Part shown: positions 1-8,343 of the stretch, in pieces | Position numbering within the stretch: the stretch's first letter is position 1 | Layout: the number at the start of each line of letters is the position of its first letter | Origin: Candidatus Pelagibacter sp. | GTDB lineage: Bacteria > Pseudomonadota > Alphaproteobacteria > Pelagibacterales > Pelagibacteraceae | Length of the DNA: 38,238 nucleotides | NCBI GenBank assembly: GCA_028226735.1 | Contig: JAOIYV010000008.1 | Location: forward strand, 1-38,238 | Direction of reading: 5' to 3' | Notes under the pieces: generated by a model | Database searches by the model: none | Told to the model about the DNA's origin: nothing | What the model saw: only the letters and a program-made list of their open reading frames with translations | Translations under genes and position numbers: made by a program

Positions 1-447
1 AAAGAAATTTTAAATACAGGTGGAGGAATTTTAAACATGATTAATTCTTCAAATGAGACAGATTTTATGACTTTAAATCCAGATACTATCTGGGATAAGA
101 ATTATGCAGACATTGTTCAAAATATGGAAAAATTTTATTTTTCCAATAAAATTAAGAATATACTTTTGTTAGTAAATAAAAATCTAAGTTTTGACAAAAA
201 ATTAAAAGGAGATTTTAATCTTGAAGATAATAAAATAAAAAAAGATGATCGAAATAATTTCATTTATACAGGATGCCAAATAATTAGTAAAAGTTTATTT
301 GATTCCTACTCTGTTAATAATTTTTCGATATCAGAAGTTTGGAATGAATTAATTGCAAAAAACAAGTTATACGGATTTGAAAGCTCAGAAAAGTTTTACC
401 ATTTAACAAATTTGAAAGTTTATGAGGAGCTATTAAAAAATAAGTAA
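1..447 (+). CDS. MurU-like sugar-1-phosphate nucleotidyltransferase, 3' part (5' end outside window)
   Basis: The frame is open from base 1, before the first ATG at 37. The residues from base 1, KEILNTGGGILNMI, match the E-x-L-x-T-G-G-G-I segment of NTP_transferase-family enzymes, so the start lies upstream and position 37 is an internal Met. The next segment (FMTLNPDTIW) fits the core strand that carries the metal-binding Asp in N-acetylmuramate-1-phosphate uridylyltransferase (MurU)-type proteins. The C-terminal part (FIYTGCQIISKSLFD, then ISEVWNELI) fits the end of that fold. The family loads UTP onto MurNAc-1-P in cell-wall recycling, but the exact sugar cannot be read here. The gene is convergent with gpmA and their 3' ends overlap by 15 bp. 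Family assignment is fairly sure; substrate is inferred. Confidence 0.75.
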   Translation, partial: KEILNTGGGILNMINSSNETDFMTLNPDTIWDKNYADIVQNMEKFYFSNKIKNILLLVNKNLSFDKKLKGDFNLEDNKIKKDDRNNFIYTGCQIISKSLFDSYSVNNFSISEVWNELIAKNKLYGFESSEKFYHLTNLKVYEELLKNK

Positions 448-1149
448 ATCTTTAGCTCTATCTTTATCTAAATATTTACATTCAGTGATTTCCTGCTTTA
501 AATTTAAATTAATTAAAAGGGGGTTGCCTGTCGGTATTTCAAGCATAGATATTTTTTTATTATCTAATTTAAATAAAAACTTACACAAGGCCCGAATAGA
601 ATTGCCATGAGCTGAAATTAAAATATTTTTATTATCTAATAATTTATTATGAATATCTGAATTATAATATTCAATTACTCTTTCATATGTATCTTTAAGA
701 GATTCTGTATCTGGAATTTTCTCTTTAGGAACAACTTTATATGCATCAATATTTATAGGGTGATATGGATTATTTCTACTTAGAGGGTCGGGTTTAATAT
801 TCCAAGATCTTCTAAATTCATGAATTTTATCCTCCCCAAGTTTTTTCCTCATTTCATCTTTATTTAGACCAGTTAAAGCCCCATAATGCCTTTCGTTGAA
901 TTGCCATGCCCTTATGGGTTTTGTGTTATCTCTTAATGTGTCCTGAATAAATTTAAGAGTATTGACGGCTCTTAACTGAATTGATGAATAAAAATAATCT
1001 ATATTTAGCTTTAGCTCTTTAATATACTCACCAGATTTACACGCTTCTAGCTTTCCTTGACCAGTAAGATCCACGTCAACCCAACCAGTAAATCTTTTTT
1101 CTAGGTTCCATTCACTTTGACCATGTCTAACTAAAATTAAATGAGGCAT
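433..1149 (-). CDS. gpmA: 2,3-bisphosphoglycerate-dependent phosphoglycerate mutase
   Basis: Cytoplasmic glycolytic/gluconeogenic enzyme that interconverts 3-phosphoglycerate and 2-phosphoglycerate. The protein is 238 aa, normal for dPGM. It opens with the histidine-phosphatase signature LVRHGQSEWN, His9 being the expected phosphohistidine, followed by the dPGM-specific FTGWVDVDLTGQG. Further family blocks are FNERHYGALTGLNK, the P-D-P-L-x-R substrate segment, the second catalytic His in ISAHGNSIRAL, and the C-terminal EIPTGNPLL. The ATG at 1149 directly precedes the conserved N-terminus, so the start is secure. No Shine-Dalgarno is visible. The 5' end diverges from the VanZ-like gene with about 50 bp between them. 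Confidence 0.95.
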   Translation of the reverse strand: MPHLILVRHGQSEWNLEKRFTGWVDVDLTGQGKLEACKSGEYIKELKLNIDYFYSSIQLRAVNTLKFIQDTLRDNTKPIRAWQFNERHYGALTGLNKDEMRKKLGEDKIHEFRRSWNIKPDPLSRNNPYHPINIDAYKVVPKEKIPDTESLKDTYERVIEYYNSDIHNKLLDNKNILISAHGNSIRALCKFLFKLDNKKISMLEIPTGNPLLINLNLKQEITECKYLDKDRAKDLLIF

Positions 1150-1198
1150 ATGATATATTTTGATAACTGATAAAACTGATAAAATAAATAAAATTATT

Positions 1199-1582
1199 AT
1201 GAAAAAATTAAATAATATTTTAATTAAAGTCTTTCACTCTACTAATTTAATGCTGATAATATTTTATTTGTATCCAGGAAGTATACTGGGTTATTTTCTC
1301 TATAAAAACCCCTCTATACAACCTCAAATTACAAGAGATTTTATAATTTCTTCTAATCATTTTTACGTATTTATCTTTTTATCAACAATTGGAATTTTGG
1401 CCTATCATAATACTAAGAAAATTAATTTTTTAGTTATTTATTTATTTTTGTTATCTATTTTTCTTGAATTTTTTCATATGTTTATTCCCAATAGAGGTTT
1501 CGAATTGAGTGATTTATTTGGAAATATAGCAGGTGTTATAGTAGTGGTTATTATTTATAAGATTAAAAAAAAATATGAATAA
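1199..1582 (+). CDS. VanZ-like family membrane protein
   Basis: Predicted small inner-membrane protein of 127 aa with about four hydrophobic segments. The C-terminal half carries the VanZ-like pattern: an acidic residue in a helix (LEFFHMFIPNRGFELSDL) followed by D-x-x-x-N-x-x-G (DLFGNIAGV). VanZ-like proteins are linked to cell-envelope phenotypes but have no established reaction. I chose the ATG at 1199; an in-frame TTG at 1160 would add 13 polar residues (ITDKTDKINKII) that do not resemble the family. The 3' end overlaps the next gene by 8 bp, so the two are probably co-transcribed and perhaps translationally coupled. Confidence 0.7.
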   Translation: MKKLNNILIKVFHSTNLMLIIFYLYPGSILGYFLYKNPSIQPQITRDFIISSNHFYVFIFLSTIGILAYHNTKKINFLVIYLFLLSIFLEFFHMFIPNRGFELSDLFGNIAGVIVVVIIYKIKKKYE

Positions 1583-2174
1583 AATTACCAACATTTTTAT
1601 GACGTTTTTGATTTTATTTTTTTCAGCTTGTTCTTCGGTTCCTAGAAATACATCAAATAGTTGTTCAATTTTTAGTGAAAGATATTTATGGTTTAAGCAC
1701 GCAAAAAAAACCCAAGAAAAATGGGGGACACCAATTTATGTACAACTGGCAATTATTAAAATGGAATCAGATTTTGATTGGCTAGCTAAACCTGCGAGAC
1801 AAAAAATATTTAAGATTATTCCTTTTAAAAGACCCTCAAGTTCTTTTGGTTACTCTCAAGCTGTAAAAGGAACATGGGAACAGTACAAAAATGAAACTGG
1901 AAATAAATTAGCCACGAGAACAAGATTTAAGGATAGTGTGGATTTTATTGGATGGTATACAAATAAAACAGAAACTATTTTAAAAATATCTAAAAAAGAT
2001 GCTTTTAGACAATACCTAGCTTATCACGAAGGTTGGGGGGGCTATAAAAATTATAAAAACAATCAAAAAGTTATTGGATTAGCAAAAAAAGTTAAAAATC
2101 AATCTGATAAATATAGATTGCAATTGAAAAAATGTCAGAAGAGACTAAATAGAAATAAATATATAATTTTCTAG
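1575..2174 (+). CDS. lytic-transglycosylase-like lipoprotein (SLT fold)
   Basis: 199-aa predicted lipoprotein. A hydrophobic signal sequence ends in a lipobox-like FFSAC with Cys19. The mature part shows a soluble lytic transglycosylase pattern: an ES pair in IIKMESDFDW, which would supply the catalytic Glu, then FGYSQAVKGTWEQY (the G-x-x-Q region) and YLAYHEGWGGYKN near the C-terminus, as in the A-Y-N-x-G motif of the family. Such enzymes cleave peptidoglycan strands non-hydrolytically at the periplasmic face of the envelope. The C-terminal ~35 residues are Lys-rich and unrecognised. The gene overlaps the VanZ-like gene by 8 bp, and its stop is packed into CTAG with the stop of the convergent RND gene. 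Confidence 0.75.
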   Translation: MNKITNIFMTFLILFFSACSSVPRNTSNSCSIFSERYLWFKHAKKTQEKWGTPIYVQLAIIKMESDFDWLAKPARQKIFKIIPFKRPSSSFGYSQAVKGTWEQYKNETGNKLATRTRFKDSVDFIGWYTNKTETILKISKKDAFRQYLAYHEGWGGYKNYKNNQKVIGLAKKVKNQSDKYRLQLKKCQKRLNRNKYIIF

Positions 2175-5100
2175 CGTAGTTGTTTTTTTAGCTCAATGTC
2201 GACTGAGTCAATTCTTTTAGTATTTTTAGCAAGCGCTAAATACATTGTGGGTGTTACATATAATGTAAAAAAAGTAGAGATGATCATGCCACCTAAAATA
2301 GTAGCTCCTACAGCCAATCTAGATGTCTCTCCGGCACCTGGCCCAATATTTCCTATTACAAGTGGTAGCATTGCAATCATTGTGCTTAAAGAGGTCATCA
2401 TGATAGGTCTAAATCTAAGATCACAAGCTTCTTTAATTGATGACTCTAAATTGTTTCCTGCTGCCCTTAATTGATTAGCATAATCAACAATAAGAATACT
2501 ATTTTTAGTAGAAATTCCAATTAGTATCACTAAAGCAATTTGTGAAAAAATATTTATTGAACTATTTAAAAATAAAATGAATATTAAGCCGCCAAACAAG
2601 GCAAGTGGAACAGTTAACACTATTATAAATGGGTGTATAAATGAGTTAAAGGTTGCTGCCATCACCAAATATGCAGTCAACAGTGCTAAACCAAAAATGA
2701 TGAATAATTCATTGCTAGTTTCTTTTAATTCTTCAGATTTCCCTTTCCAAGCAATTTGATTGTTTATTTGCGAGTCAGATAAAGTTTTTTCCAAGTATTT
2801 AATTGCTTCAGAAAGAGTATAGTCTTCTGATATATTTGCAGATATAGTTACTGCTCTTTGTCTATTATACCTTGCTAATTTTTTTGCTGATCCCTCTTCT
2901 TTAAATTCAACTAAATTTGCTAATGAAATTAATTTACCTGTAGTATCCGACCTCACAAAAATTTTTGTCAAACCTTCTTTATTTCTTCTATCAACCAAGT
3001 ACTGTTGAAGAATAATAGGGTATTCTTTTCCCAGTTTGTTAAATTTAGTTACAGTTTTTCCTCCATATAGGGTTTCTAAAGTTTTTCCAATTGACTTTGT
3101 GGAAATTCCTAAATCCTTGGCTCTGTTTTTATTAATAGACAATTTTATTTCCGGTTTATTTCTTAAATAATCAGAATCTATTCTTGATAAATTTTTATTT
3201 TTTCTTAATTTTGATATGATTTCCTTTTGTTTTTTTTCTAGTTCTTCATAACTATTACCTAGCAAAACCATTTGCACAGGTTTATTATAGCTTGATACTC
3301 TTATAGATTGAGGAGATATAGGAAACGCAACAGTTTCTGGTACTGTAACAATTTTTCCAATCGCTTGTCTCATTATAGTTTGTGAGTTTTGTTTTCTATT
3401 TTTCCAATCATCTAATAAAGCAATGATTATAAAACTATTGAAAGAATTTTTATTACTTCCAAATCCAGGAACTCGCATAATAAACCTCTTGTAAGGGCTA
3501 TTTTCTGCTTGAAGCAAAGGAATTAATCTCTTCTCAACGTCTTCAGCTCTTTTTTCTGTATATTCAAATGAACTTCCTTCGTCAGTAAAGCCAAGAACAA
3601 GATAAACCCCTCTATCTTCCATCGGTAATAGTTCTTTTTTTGTAAAATTATACAAAATACTAGACCCAATAATTGTTAAAATTAAAAATGAAACAACAAC
3701 CTTTTTTTTGTTAAGCCAGAATAAAAGAGTTTCTTGATAAAACTTTGAAAAGGACTTAAAAAATTTATCAAATTTTATAACAACAAAATTTTGTTTTGGT
3801 TTTTTACTTAAAAATTTACTTCCTAACATTGGTGATAAAGTTAAAGCTACAAAAGATGATACAATAATTGAGAAAGATAGTGCAATTGCAGTTTCTCTAA
3901 AAAGTGTCCCAGCAATTCCATCTATAAAAATTAAAGGAAGAAATACGGCAATCAAAATTAAAGTAGTAGCAATGATTGCAAAACTAATTTGTTTTGACCC
4001 CTTATATGCTGCAACTAATGGGGTTTCTCCATTCTCAATTCTTCTGTATATTGCATCAGTCATAATAACAGAGTCATCTGTGATAATTCCTATTGCTAAA
4101 ATAAAACTCAATAGAACAAAAATATTTATTGATAATCCAAATAGATAAATTCCTAAAAAAGATGCTATTAAACTTACAGGCAAAGCAATTGCTGGAACAA
4201 TTACAGCTTTAAGGTTACCTAAAAATAAATAAATAATTGCAACAACTAATATAAATGCAATTAATAGAGTTTTATATACTTCTTGTATTGCCGTGCCTAC
4301 ATATGTAGCTCTATCAAAAGCTACTTCCATGTCTATACCACTAGGCAATGTTTTTTTAACTTCAATTAATTTTTTTCGAATATCTTTAGATAATTCAACA
4401 GTAGATGCACCACTTTTAGCATAAATACCAATACCAACTGTTTTTTGATTTAAAGCATTTTTTGTTTGTGCTTTAAAGAGAGTTTTTTCGGACACTGGTC
4501 CAAATTCAACATTTGAAATATCTGAAAGTCTTATAATATTATTTTTAAATTTTTTGATAGGTAATTGTTTTAATTTATCAATATCATCGTAAGATTTATC
4601 TAGGTTTAAAGTTAAATCTATATTATTCGCTTCCAAAGTACCAGCAGGCAAGCTAACATTTTCTTTACTTAAAGCTTCTTCAACTTCTTGAATAGTTAAA
4701 TTGTTAGCTGCTAATTTAATTGGATCAATCCACACTCTTACACTTAAATCTCTTAAACCACCGGTCATAATTCTTCCAACATTTTTAATACTCGAAAATT
4801 GGTCAACTAAATATCTTTCAGTATAATCTCCAAGATCTAAGTCATTCCAAGTTGAAGAAGTTACTGATAACCACATAGTAGTTGTAAATCCAGCTGCTTG
4901 TTTTAATATTTGAGGTGCATTCGCCTCACTCGGCAAATTGTCCATAATTCTTGCAACTCTCTCTCTAATATCATTAGCAGCATTGTCTAAATCAATATCT
5001 GTATTAAACTCTACTTTAATTGTACTGTTGCCATTTTCTGAAGATGAATCTATATTTTTAATACCTTCAGCTCCGCCAACAACATCTTCAATAACTTGTG

Positions 5101-5293
5101 TAACTTCTTGATCAATAATTTGTGCAGATGCAGATTTATAGTCTACTTTAATCTGAACTACTGGTGGCTGTAATCCATCTGGTAATTCCCTAACTGGTAG
5201 TTTTGAAAAAACAAATATTCCAAATACGATTAATATAAGTGACATTACCCAAGCAACGACTGGTCTCCTTATACTTACATCAGTTATATACAT
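2171..5293 (-). CDS. RND-family efflux pump, inner-membrane permease (HAE1/AcrB-like)
   Basis: 1040-aa proton-driven efflux permease, full length for the AcrB/MexB family. The N-terminus (MYITDVSIRRPVVAWVMSLI) is the typical first helix. The periplasmic porter region follows (PVREL, GGAEGI, SLPAGTLE). TM4 holds the proton-relay acidic pair, Asp406-Asp407 in IGIITDDSVI, matching AcrB D407/D408. The second half repeats the layout with a TM10-like segment (LIGISTKNSILIVDY) that contains the expected Lys. It is the last gene of a reverse-strand operon; its ATG overlaps the adaptor stop as TAATG. No outer-membrane TolC partner is encoded here, so an unlinked one is presumed. Substrates cannot be predicted. 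Confidence 0.93.
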   Translation of the reverse strand: MYITDVSIRRPVVAWVMSLILIVFGIFVFSKLPVRELPDGLQPPVVQIKVDYKSASAQIIDQEVTQVIEDVVGGAEGIKNIDSSSENGNSTIKVEFNTDIDLDNAANDIRERVARIMDNLPSEANAPQILKQAAGFTTTMWLSVTSSTWNDLDLGDYTERYLVDQFSSIKNVGRIMTGGLRDLSVRVWIDPIKLAANNLTIQEVEEALSKENVSLPAGTLEANNIDLTLNLDKSYDDIDKLKQLPIKKFKNNIIRLSDISNVEFGPVSEKTLFKAQTKNALNQKTVGIGIYAKSGASTVELSKDIRKKLIEVKKTLPSGIDMEVAFDRATYVGTAIQEVYKTLLIAFILVVAIIYLFLGNLKAVIVPAIALPVSLIASFLGIYLFGLSINIFVLLSFILAIGIITDDSVIMTDAIYRRIENGETPLVAAYKGSKQISFAIIATTLILIAVFLPLIFIDGIAGTLFRETAIALSFSIIVSSFVALTLSPMLGSKFLSKKPKQNFVVIKFDKFFKSFSKFYQETLLFWLNKKKVVVSFLILTIIGSSILYNFTKKELLPMEDRGVYLVLGFTDEGSSFEYTEKRAEDVEKRLIPLLQAENSPYKRFIMRVPGFGSNKNSFNSFIIIALLDDWKNRKQNSQTIMRQAIGKIVTVPETVAFPISPQSIRVSSYNKPVQMVLLGNSYEELEKKQKEIISKLRKNKNLSRIDSDYLRNKPEIKLSINKNRAKDLGISTKSIGKTLETLYGGKTVTKFNKLGKEYPIILQQYLVDRRNKEGLTKIFVRSDTTGKLISLANLVEFKEEGSAKKLARYNRQRAVTISANISEDYTLSEAIKYLEKTLSDSQINNQIAWKGKSEELKETSNELFIIFGLALLTAYLVMAATFNSFIHPFIIVLTVPLALFGGLIFILFLNSSINIFSQIALVILIGISTKNSILIVDYANQLRAAGNNLESSIKEACDLRFRPIMMTSLSTMIAMLPLVIGNIGPGAGETSRLAVGATILGGMIISTFFTLYVTPTMYLALAKNTKRIDSVDIELKKQLR

Positions 5294-6162
5294 TATTTTT
5301 TAATTGGTTTTATTTCACCATTAGGTCTAACTTTTTTTAGTCCTTCTGCAACAATATTTTCTCCTTCGATTAATCCGGACAAAACTTCAACATAACCCCC
5401 ATCTCTTATTCCGATTTTAATTTCAGTTTTGTTTGTGATATTTTTTTCTGAAACTTTATATGTATAAATTTTATCACCTTCCAACATTATACTTGTGTCT
5501 GGTATTCCAAGAGAATTACGTTTATTATAATTAACTGTTACTTCAAGAAGAGAGCCTGGAATTAACTCAGCATCTTTATTGTCAATCTTAACCCTTATCA
5601 ACAAGCTTCTGGTTTCAGCATTTATTCTGCTTGAAACAGCATAAACTGTTCCATTGTAAATTTTGTTTTTATTGCCTGAGAATTTAGCTGTGATAAGTAA
5701 TCCTTTTTTAATTACAGATGCAAAGATTTCTGGAATTTTTAGATCGGAATAAATAATCGAATTATCATCTAAGGTAATTATTAATGAGTTGTTAGAGTCA
5801 AGAATATCACCCGTGATACCTCTATATCCCAAGATACCATCAAATGGAGCAACAATATTCTTATCTTTAAGCTGTACTATTACATCTCCTTTTTTGACAT
5901 ATTCCTTAAGATCTAGTTCTGTAATTAAGTCACTTCTTTTAACTCTAAATGATTCATTTTTTTTAGAAACAGCTGTTCCAAAACTTTCAATTTTTTCTGA
6001 AAATTCAGTTTTGACAACTTCTGTTACAATAATTCCAGGAGGCGGTCTTTTACTGAATTTTTTTGCAAAATGATTTCCAATCATCATTCTTCCAATTACA
6101 ACAATAGCTATGATTAAAAAAAAAGATATTATTATAGATGTAACTTTAGTTGATCTTTTCAT
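5293..6162 (-). CDS. RND efflux periplasmic adaptor (membrane fusion protein)
   Basis: 289-aa adaptor linking the RND permease to an outer-membrane channel. It has an N-terminal membrane anchor (about residues 8-28), then a short beta-barrel/lipoyl segment with VKKGDVIVQLKDKNIVAPFDGILGYRGI, the standard lipoyl half-motif of MFPs, and C-terminal beta domains ending ENIVAEGLKKVRPNGEI, also typical. It is shorter than AcrA (about 397 aa), and the coiled-coil hairpin between the lipoyl halves appears nearly absent, as in the compact MFPs that accompany some single-component RND pumps. It starts 3 bp after the sulfurtransferase stop, and its TAA overlaps the permease ATG by one base, so translational coupling is likely. 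Confidence 0.9.
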   Translation of the reverse strand: MKRSTKVTSIIISFFLIIAIVVIGRMMIGNHFAKKFSKRPPPGIIVTEVVKTEFSEKIESFGTAVSKKNESFRVKRSDLITELDLKEYVKKGDVIVQLKDKNIVAPFDGILGYRGITGDILDSNNSLIITLDDNSIIYSDLKIPEIFASVIKKGLLITAKFSGNKNKIYNGTVYAVSSRINAETRSLLIRVKIDNKDAELIPGSLLEVTVNYNKRNSLGIPDTSIMLEGDKIYTYKVSEKNITNKTEIKIGIRDGGYVEVLSGLIEGENIVAEGLKKVRPNGEIKPIKK

Positions 6163-6165
6163 AAA

Positions 6166-6978
6166 TTAAAATTTTCCGTACTCGCTCCATGAACCATCAT
6201 AAATAGTAGGCATATATTTATTATCTATTAAGGAATAAGCAAGAGCTAAAACAGATGCTGTAACACCTGATCCACAAGAAAATATAAGATTTTTATTTAG
6301 ATCACATTTTATATGTTGAAATTTCTTTAAAATTTTATCTTTAGTAATAAAAGTTCTGTCATTATTTATCAGGTCTGTAAAAGGCAAACAAAATGAATTT
6401 TTAATAGAACCACTTTTTAAACCTTTTCTTGGTTCAGAAACTCTGCCCTCAAATCTATCTATACTTCTTGCATCAATAACATTATATTCTTTTTTTTCAA
6501 TATTTTTGTCTATTTCTTGTTTATTTTTTACTAGTTTTTTATTTTCATTTGCCTTGTAATTACTTTTTATAATTTTTGTTAAATCATCAGTGGTAGTTTT
6601 TTTTTCTATAATCCATTTTTTTAAGCCCCCATCTAATACATGAACTAAACTTGGGTTGTGACCAAAGTAAATAAAATTATACCAACATCTACAAGAACTA
6701 ATCACATCAGAATTATCATAAATAACTATTCTCTCATTATTTTTTATGCCCATATTTGAAACAATATTTTCCCAAGAATTTAAATCAGTCAGCATATGTG
6801 GAAGATCAGTATCTTTTTTTGAGTTTTTATCTAAATCAAAAAAAATAGAATTTTTAATATGTTGTTTTTTATATTCTTCAAAACCACTTCTATTTGTTTG
6901 GGGCATATGCCAAGAACAATCAATAACTTTTACTTTATCAAAATTCTCTTCTAACCATTTTGTATTTACCAAAGACAT
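6166..6978 (-). CDS. sseA: 3-mercaptopyruvate sulfurtransferase / thiosulfate sulfurtransferase (two rhodanese domains)
   Basis: 270-aa cytoplasmic sulfurtransferase with tandem rhodanese domains. The N-terminal domain (VKVIDCSWHMPQ, HIKNSIFFDLD, LDGGLKKW) is the non-catalytic copy. The C-terminal domain begins at VIDARSIDRFEGR and carries the active-site loop CGSGVT with Cys235. Family knowledge associates CGSGVT with 3-mercaptopyruvate sulfurtransferases and CRKGVT with thiosulfate sulfurtransferases, so the former is preferred. The enzyme moves sulfane sulfur from mercaptopyruvate to thiols or cyanide. It lies 1 bp after msrA and 3 bp before the RND adaptor, so it is almost certainly co-transcribed with both. 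Confidence 0.88.
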   Translation of the reverse strand: MSLVNTKWLEENFDKVKVIDCSWHMPQTNRSGFEEYKKQHIKNSIFFDLDKNSKKDTDLPHMLTDLNSWENIVSNMGIKNNERIVIYDNSDVISSCRCWYNFIYFGHNPSLVHVLDGGLKKWIIEKKTTTDDLTKIIKSNYKANENKKLVKNKQEIDKNIEKKEYNVIDARSIDRFEGRVSEPRKGLKSGSIKNSFCLPFTDLINNDRTFITKDKILKKFQHIKCDLNKNLIFSCGSGVTASVLALAYSLIDNKYMPTIYDGSWSEYGKF

Positions 6979-6979
6979 T

Positions 6980-7423
6980 TTATTTTTTTTCTAAATATCT
7001 TTGATGATACTCTTCTGCAGGACAGTAGTTTTTAACCAAAGATATGTTTGTTACCACTTTTTTAGAAAATTTTTCATTAATTTTTTTTTTAGTTTCTTCA
7101 GCAATAATTTTTTGTTTGTCATTTAAATAGAATATTTCACTTCTATATTGAGTTCCAAAGTCTGGTCCTTGTGAATTTAAAGTCGTAGGATCATGAATTT
7201 CAAAAAAATGATATAAAATTTTTTCATATGAAATTATTTTAGAATCAAAATCTAACTTAACAACCTCAGCATGATTAGTTTTTCCTGTACAAACTTCTTT
7301 ATAATTTGTTTCTTTGCTATTTCCTCCACAATATCCAACCTCAGTTTTTATAATTCCATCAAGTTTACTAAACTTGATTTCTGGTCCCCAAAAACAGCCC
7401 AAACCTAAAATTGCAATTTCCAT
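6980..7423 (-). CDS. msrA: peptide-methionine (S)-S-oxide reductase
   Basis: 147-aa MsrA, at the short end of the family. The catalytic GCFWGPE motif has Cys10. Conserved blocks follow: VGYCGG, the HAEVV segment, HDPTTLNSQGPDFGTQYRSEIFY and the C-terminal YHQRYLEKK. A second cysteine in NYCPAEEYHQ is placed to act as resolving Cys. The enzyme repairs oxidised methionine using thioredoxin. It is the promoter-proximal gene of the four-gene reverse operon msrA-sseA-adaptor-permease. It diverges from the EamA transporter gene across only 35 bp, where overlapping AT-rich -10-like elements could serve both directions. Confidence 0.95.
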   Translation of the reverse strand: MEIAILGLGCFWGPEIKFSKLDGIIKTEVGYCGGNSKETNYKEVCTGKTNHAEVVKLDFDSKIISYEKILYHFFEIHDPTTLNSQGPDFGTQYRSEIFYLNDKQKIIAEETKKKINEKFSKKVVTNISLVKNYCPAEEYHQRYLEKK

Positions 7424-7437
7424 TGATTATCCTTTAA

Positions 7438-7443
7438 TATAAT
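7438..7443 (+). promoter_or_regulatory. candidate -10 box for the EamA transporter gene
   Basis: A perfect TATAAT ends 15 bp before the ATG at 7459, giving a 5' leader of only about 8-10 nt. No convincing -35 lies at 17 bp. On the opposite strand the same bases read TATATT and could serve msrA. Confidence 0.35.
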
Positions 7444-7458
7444 CTACAAATTATTCTT

Positions 7459-8343
7459 ATGCTCACTAAAAATCAATTAGGCTTTTTGTACATGTTTTTG
7501 TCTATATGTACCTTTTCGGTTATGGATCTTCTTGTAAAATGGTCAGGGAACTATCCAACTGGAGAAGTGTTATTTTTTAGAGGTTTTTTTGGAATTCTTC
7601 CTACTTATTTTCTGATACCTAAAGATAAATTAAAAACTTTTTACAAAACAAAAAGAGCTAAAGAACATTTGTTTAGATGTTTAACTGGTTTAATTGCTTT
7701 AATTGCAATTGTCGTCGCTCTAAGAGAACTTCCTCTAGCAGTTGTTGTTAGTCTTTCATATGCAGCTCCATTATTTATTACAATATTATCAATTTTTTTA
7801 TTAAACGAAAAAGTTGGAGTATTCAGGTGGTTAGCTGTATTAATTGGATTTATTGGTGTCGTTGTGATTTCTGAACCAGGTTTTGAAAAAATGAATATCT
7901 ATTATATTTTGCCAATAATTTTTTGTATCGGTATGGCATTTGTAACTATCACTATAAGAAAATTATCAACATCTGAACCTATTTGGCTTATTTCTATTTT
8001 TTTTACTATTACCATTTCAATTGCAGGATTGATTACAATTCCTATGGGCTGGGTAATGCCAAATTTTAAAGACTTTATTTTATTATCTTTAATAGGAGTA
8101 ACTGGAGGTTCTGCAAACTTATTTTTAACTCAATCTTACAAACTTTCAGAAGTATCTTTAGTTGCACCTTTAAAATACTTATCTCTAATATTTGCTATAT
8201 TTTTTGGCTATTTAATTTGGGGAGAAGTACCAACTTTTAAGACATTAATAGGAGCATTTTTAGTAATAGTTGCTTCTCTCATAATCTTTAGAAGAGAAAT
8301 TTATCATAAAGAAAGAATACCATCTACAACGAGACATGAATAA
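7459..8343 (+). CDS. DMT-superfamily transporter (EamA family)
   Basis: 294-aa inner-membrane protein with ten predicted helices arranged as two EamA repeats. The first repeat begins LGFLYMFLSICTFSVMDLLVKW and ends with the helix holding LSIFLLNEKVGVFRWLAVLIGF; the second begins around YILPIIFCIGMAFVTI and ends YLIWGEVPTFKTLIGAFLVI. The E-K/E-V turn before a G-x-x-L-I-x-x-G helix is the family hallmark in both halves. EamA proteins export or import small metabolites, and substrate cannot be inferred. The 3' end overlaps the glycosylase gene by 8 bp. Confidence 0.88.
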   Translation: MLTKNQLGFLYMFLSICTFSVMDLLVKWSGNYPTGEVLFFRGFFGILPTYFLIPKDKLKTFYKTKRAKEHLFRCLTGLIALIAIVVALRELPLAVVVSLSYAAPLFITILSIFLLNEKVGVFRWLAVLIGFIGVVVISEPGFEKMNIYYILPIIFCIGMAFVTITIRKLSTSEPIWLISIFFTITISIAGLITIPMGWVMPNFKDFILLSLIGVTGGSANLFLTQSYKLSEVSLVAPLKYLSLIFAIFFGYLIWGEVPTFKTLIGAFLVIVASLIIFRREIYHKERIPSTTRHE

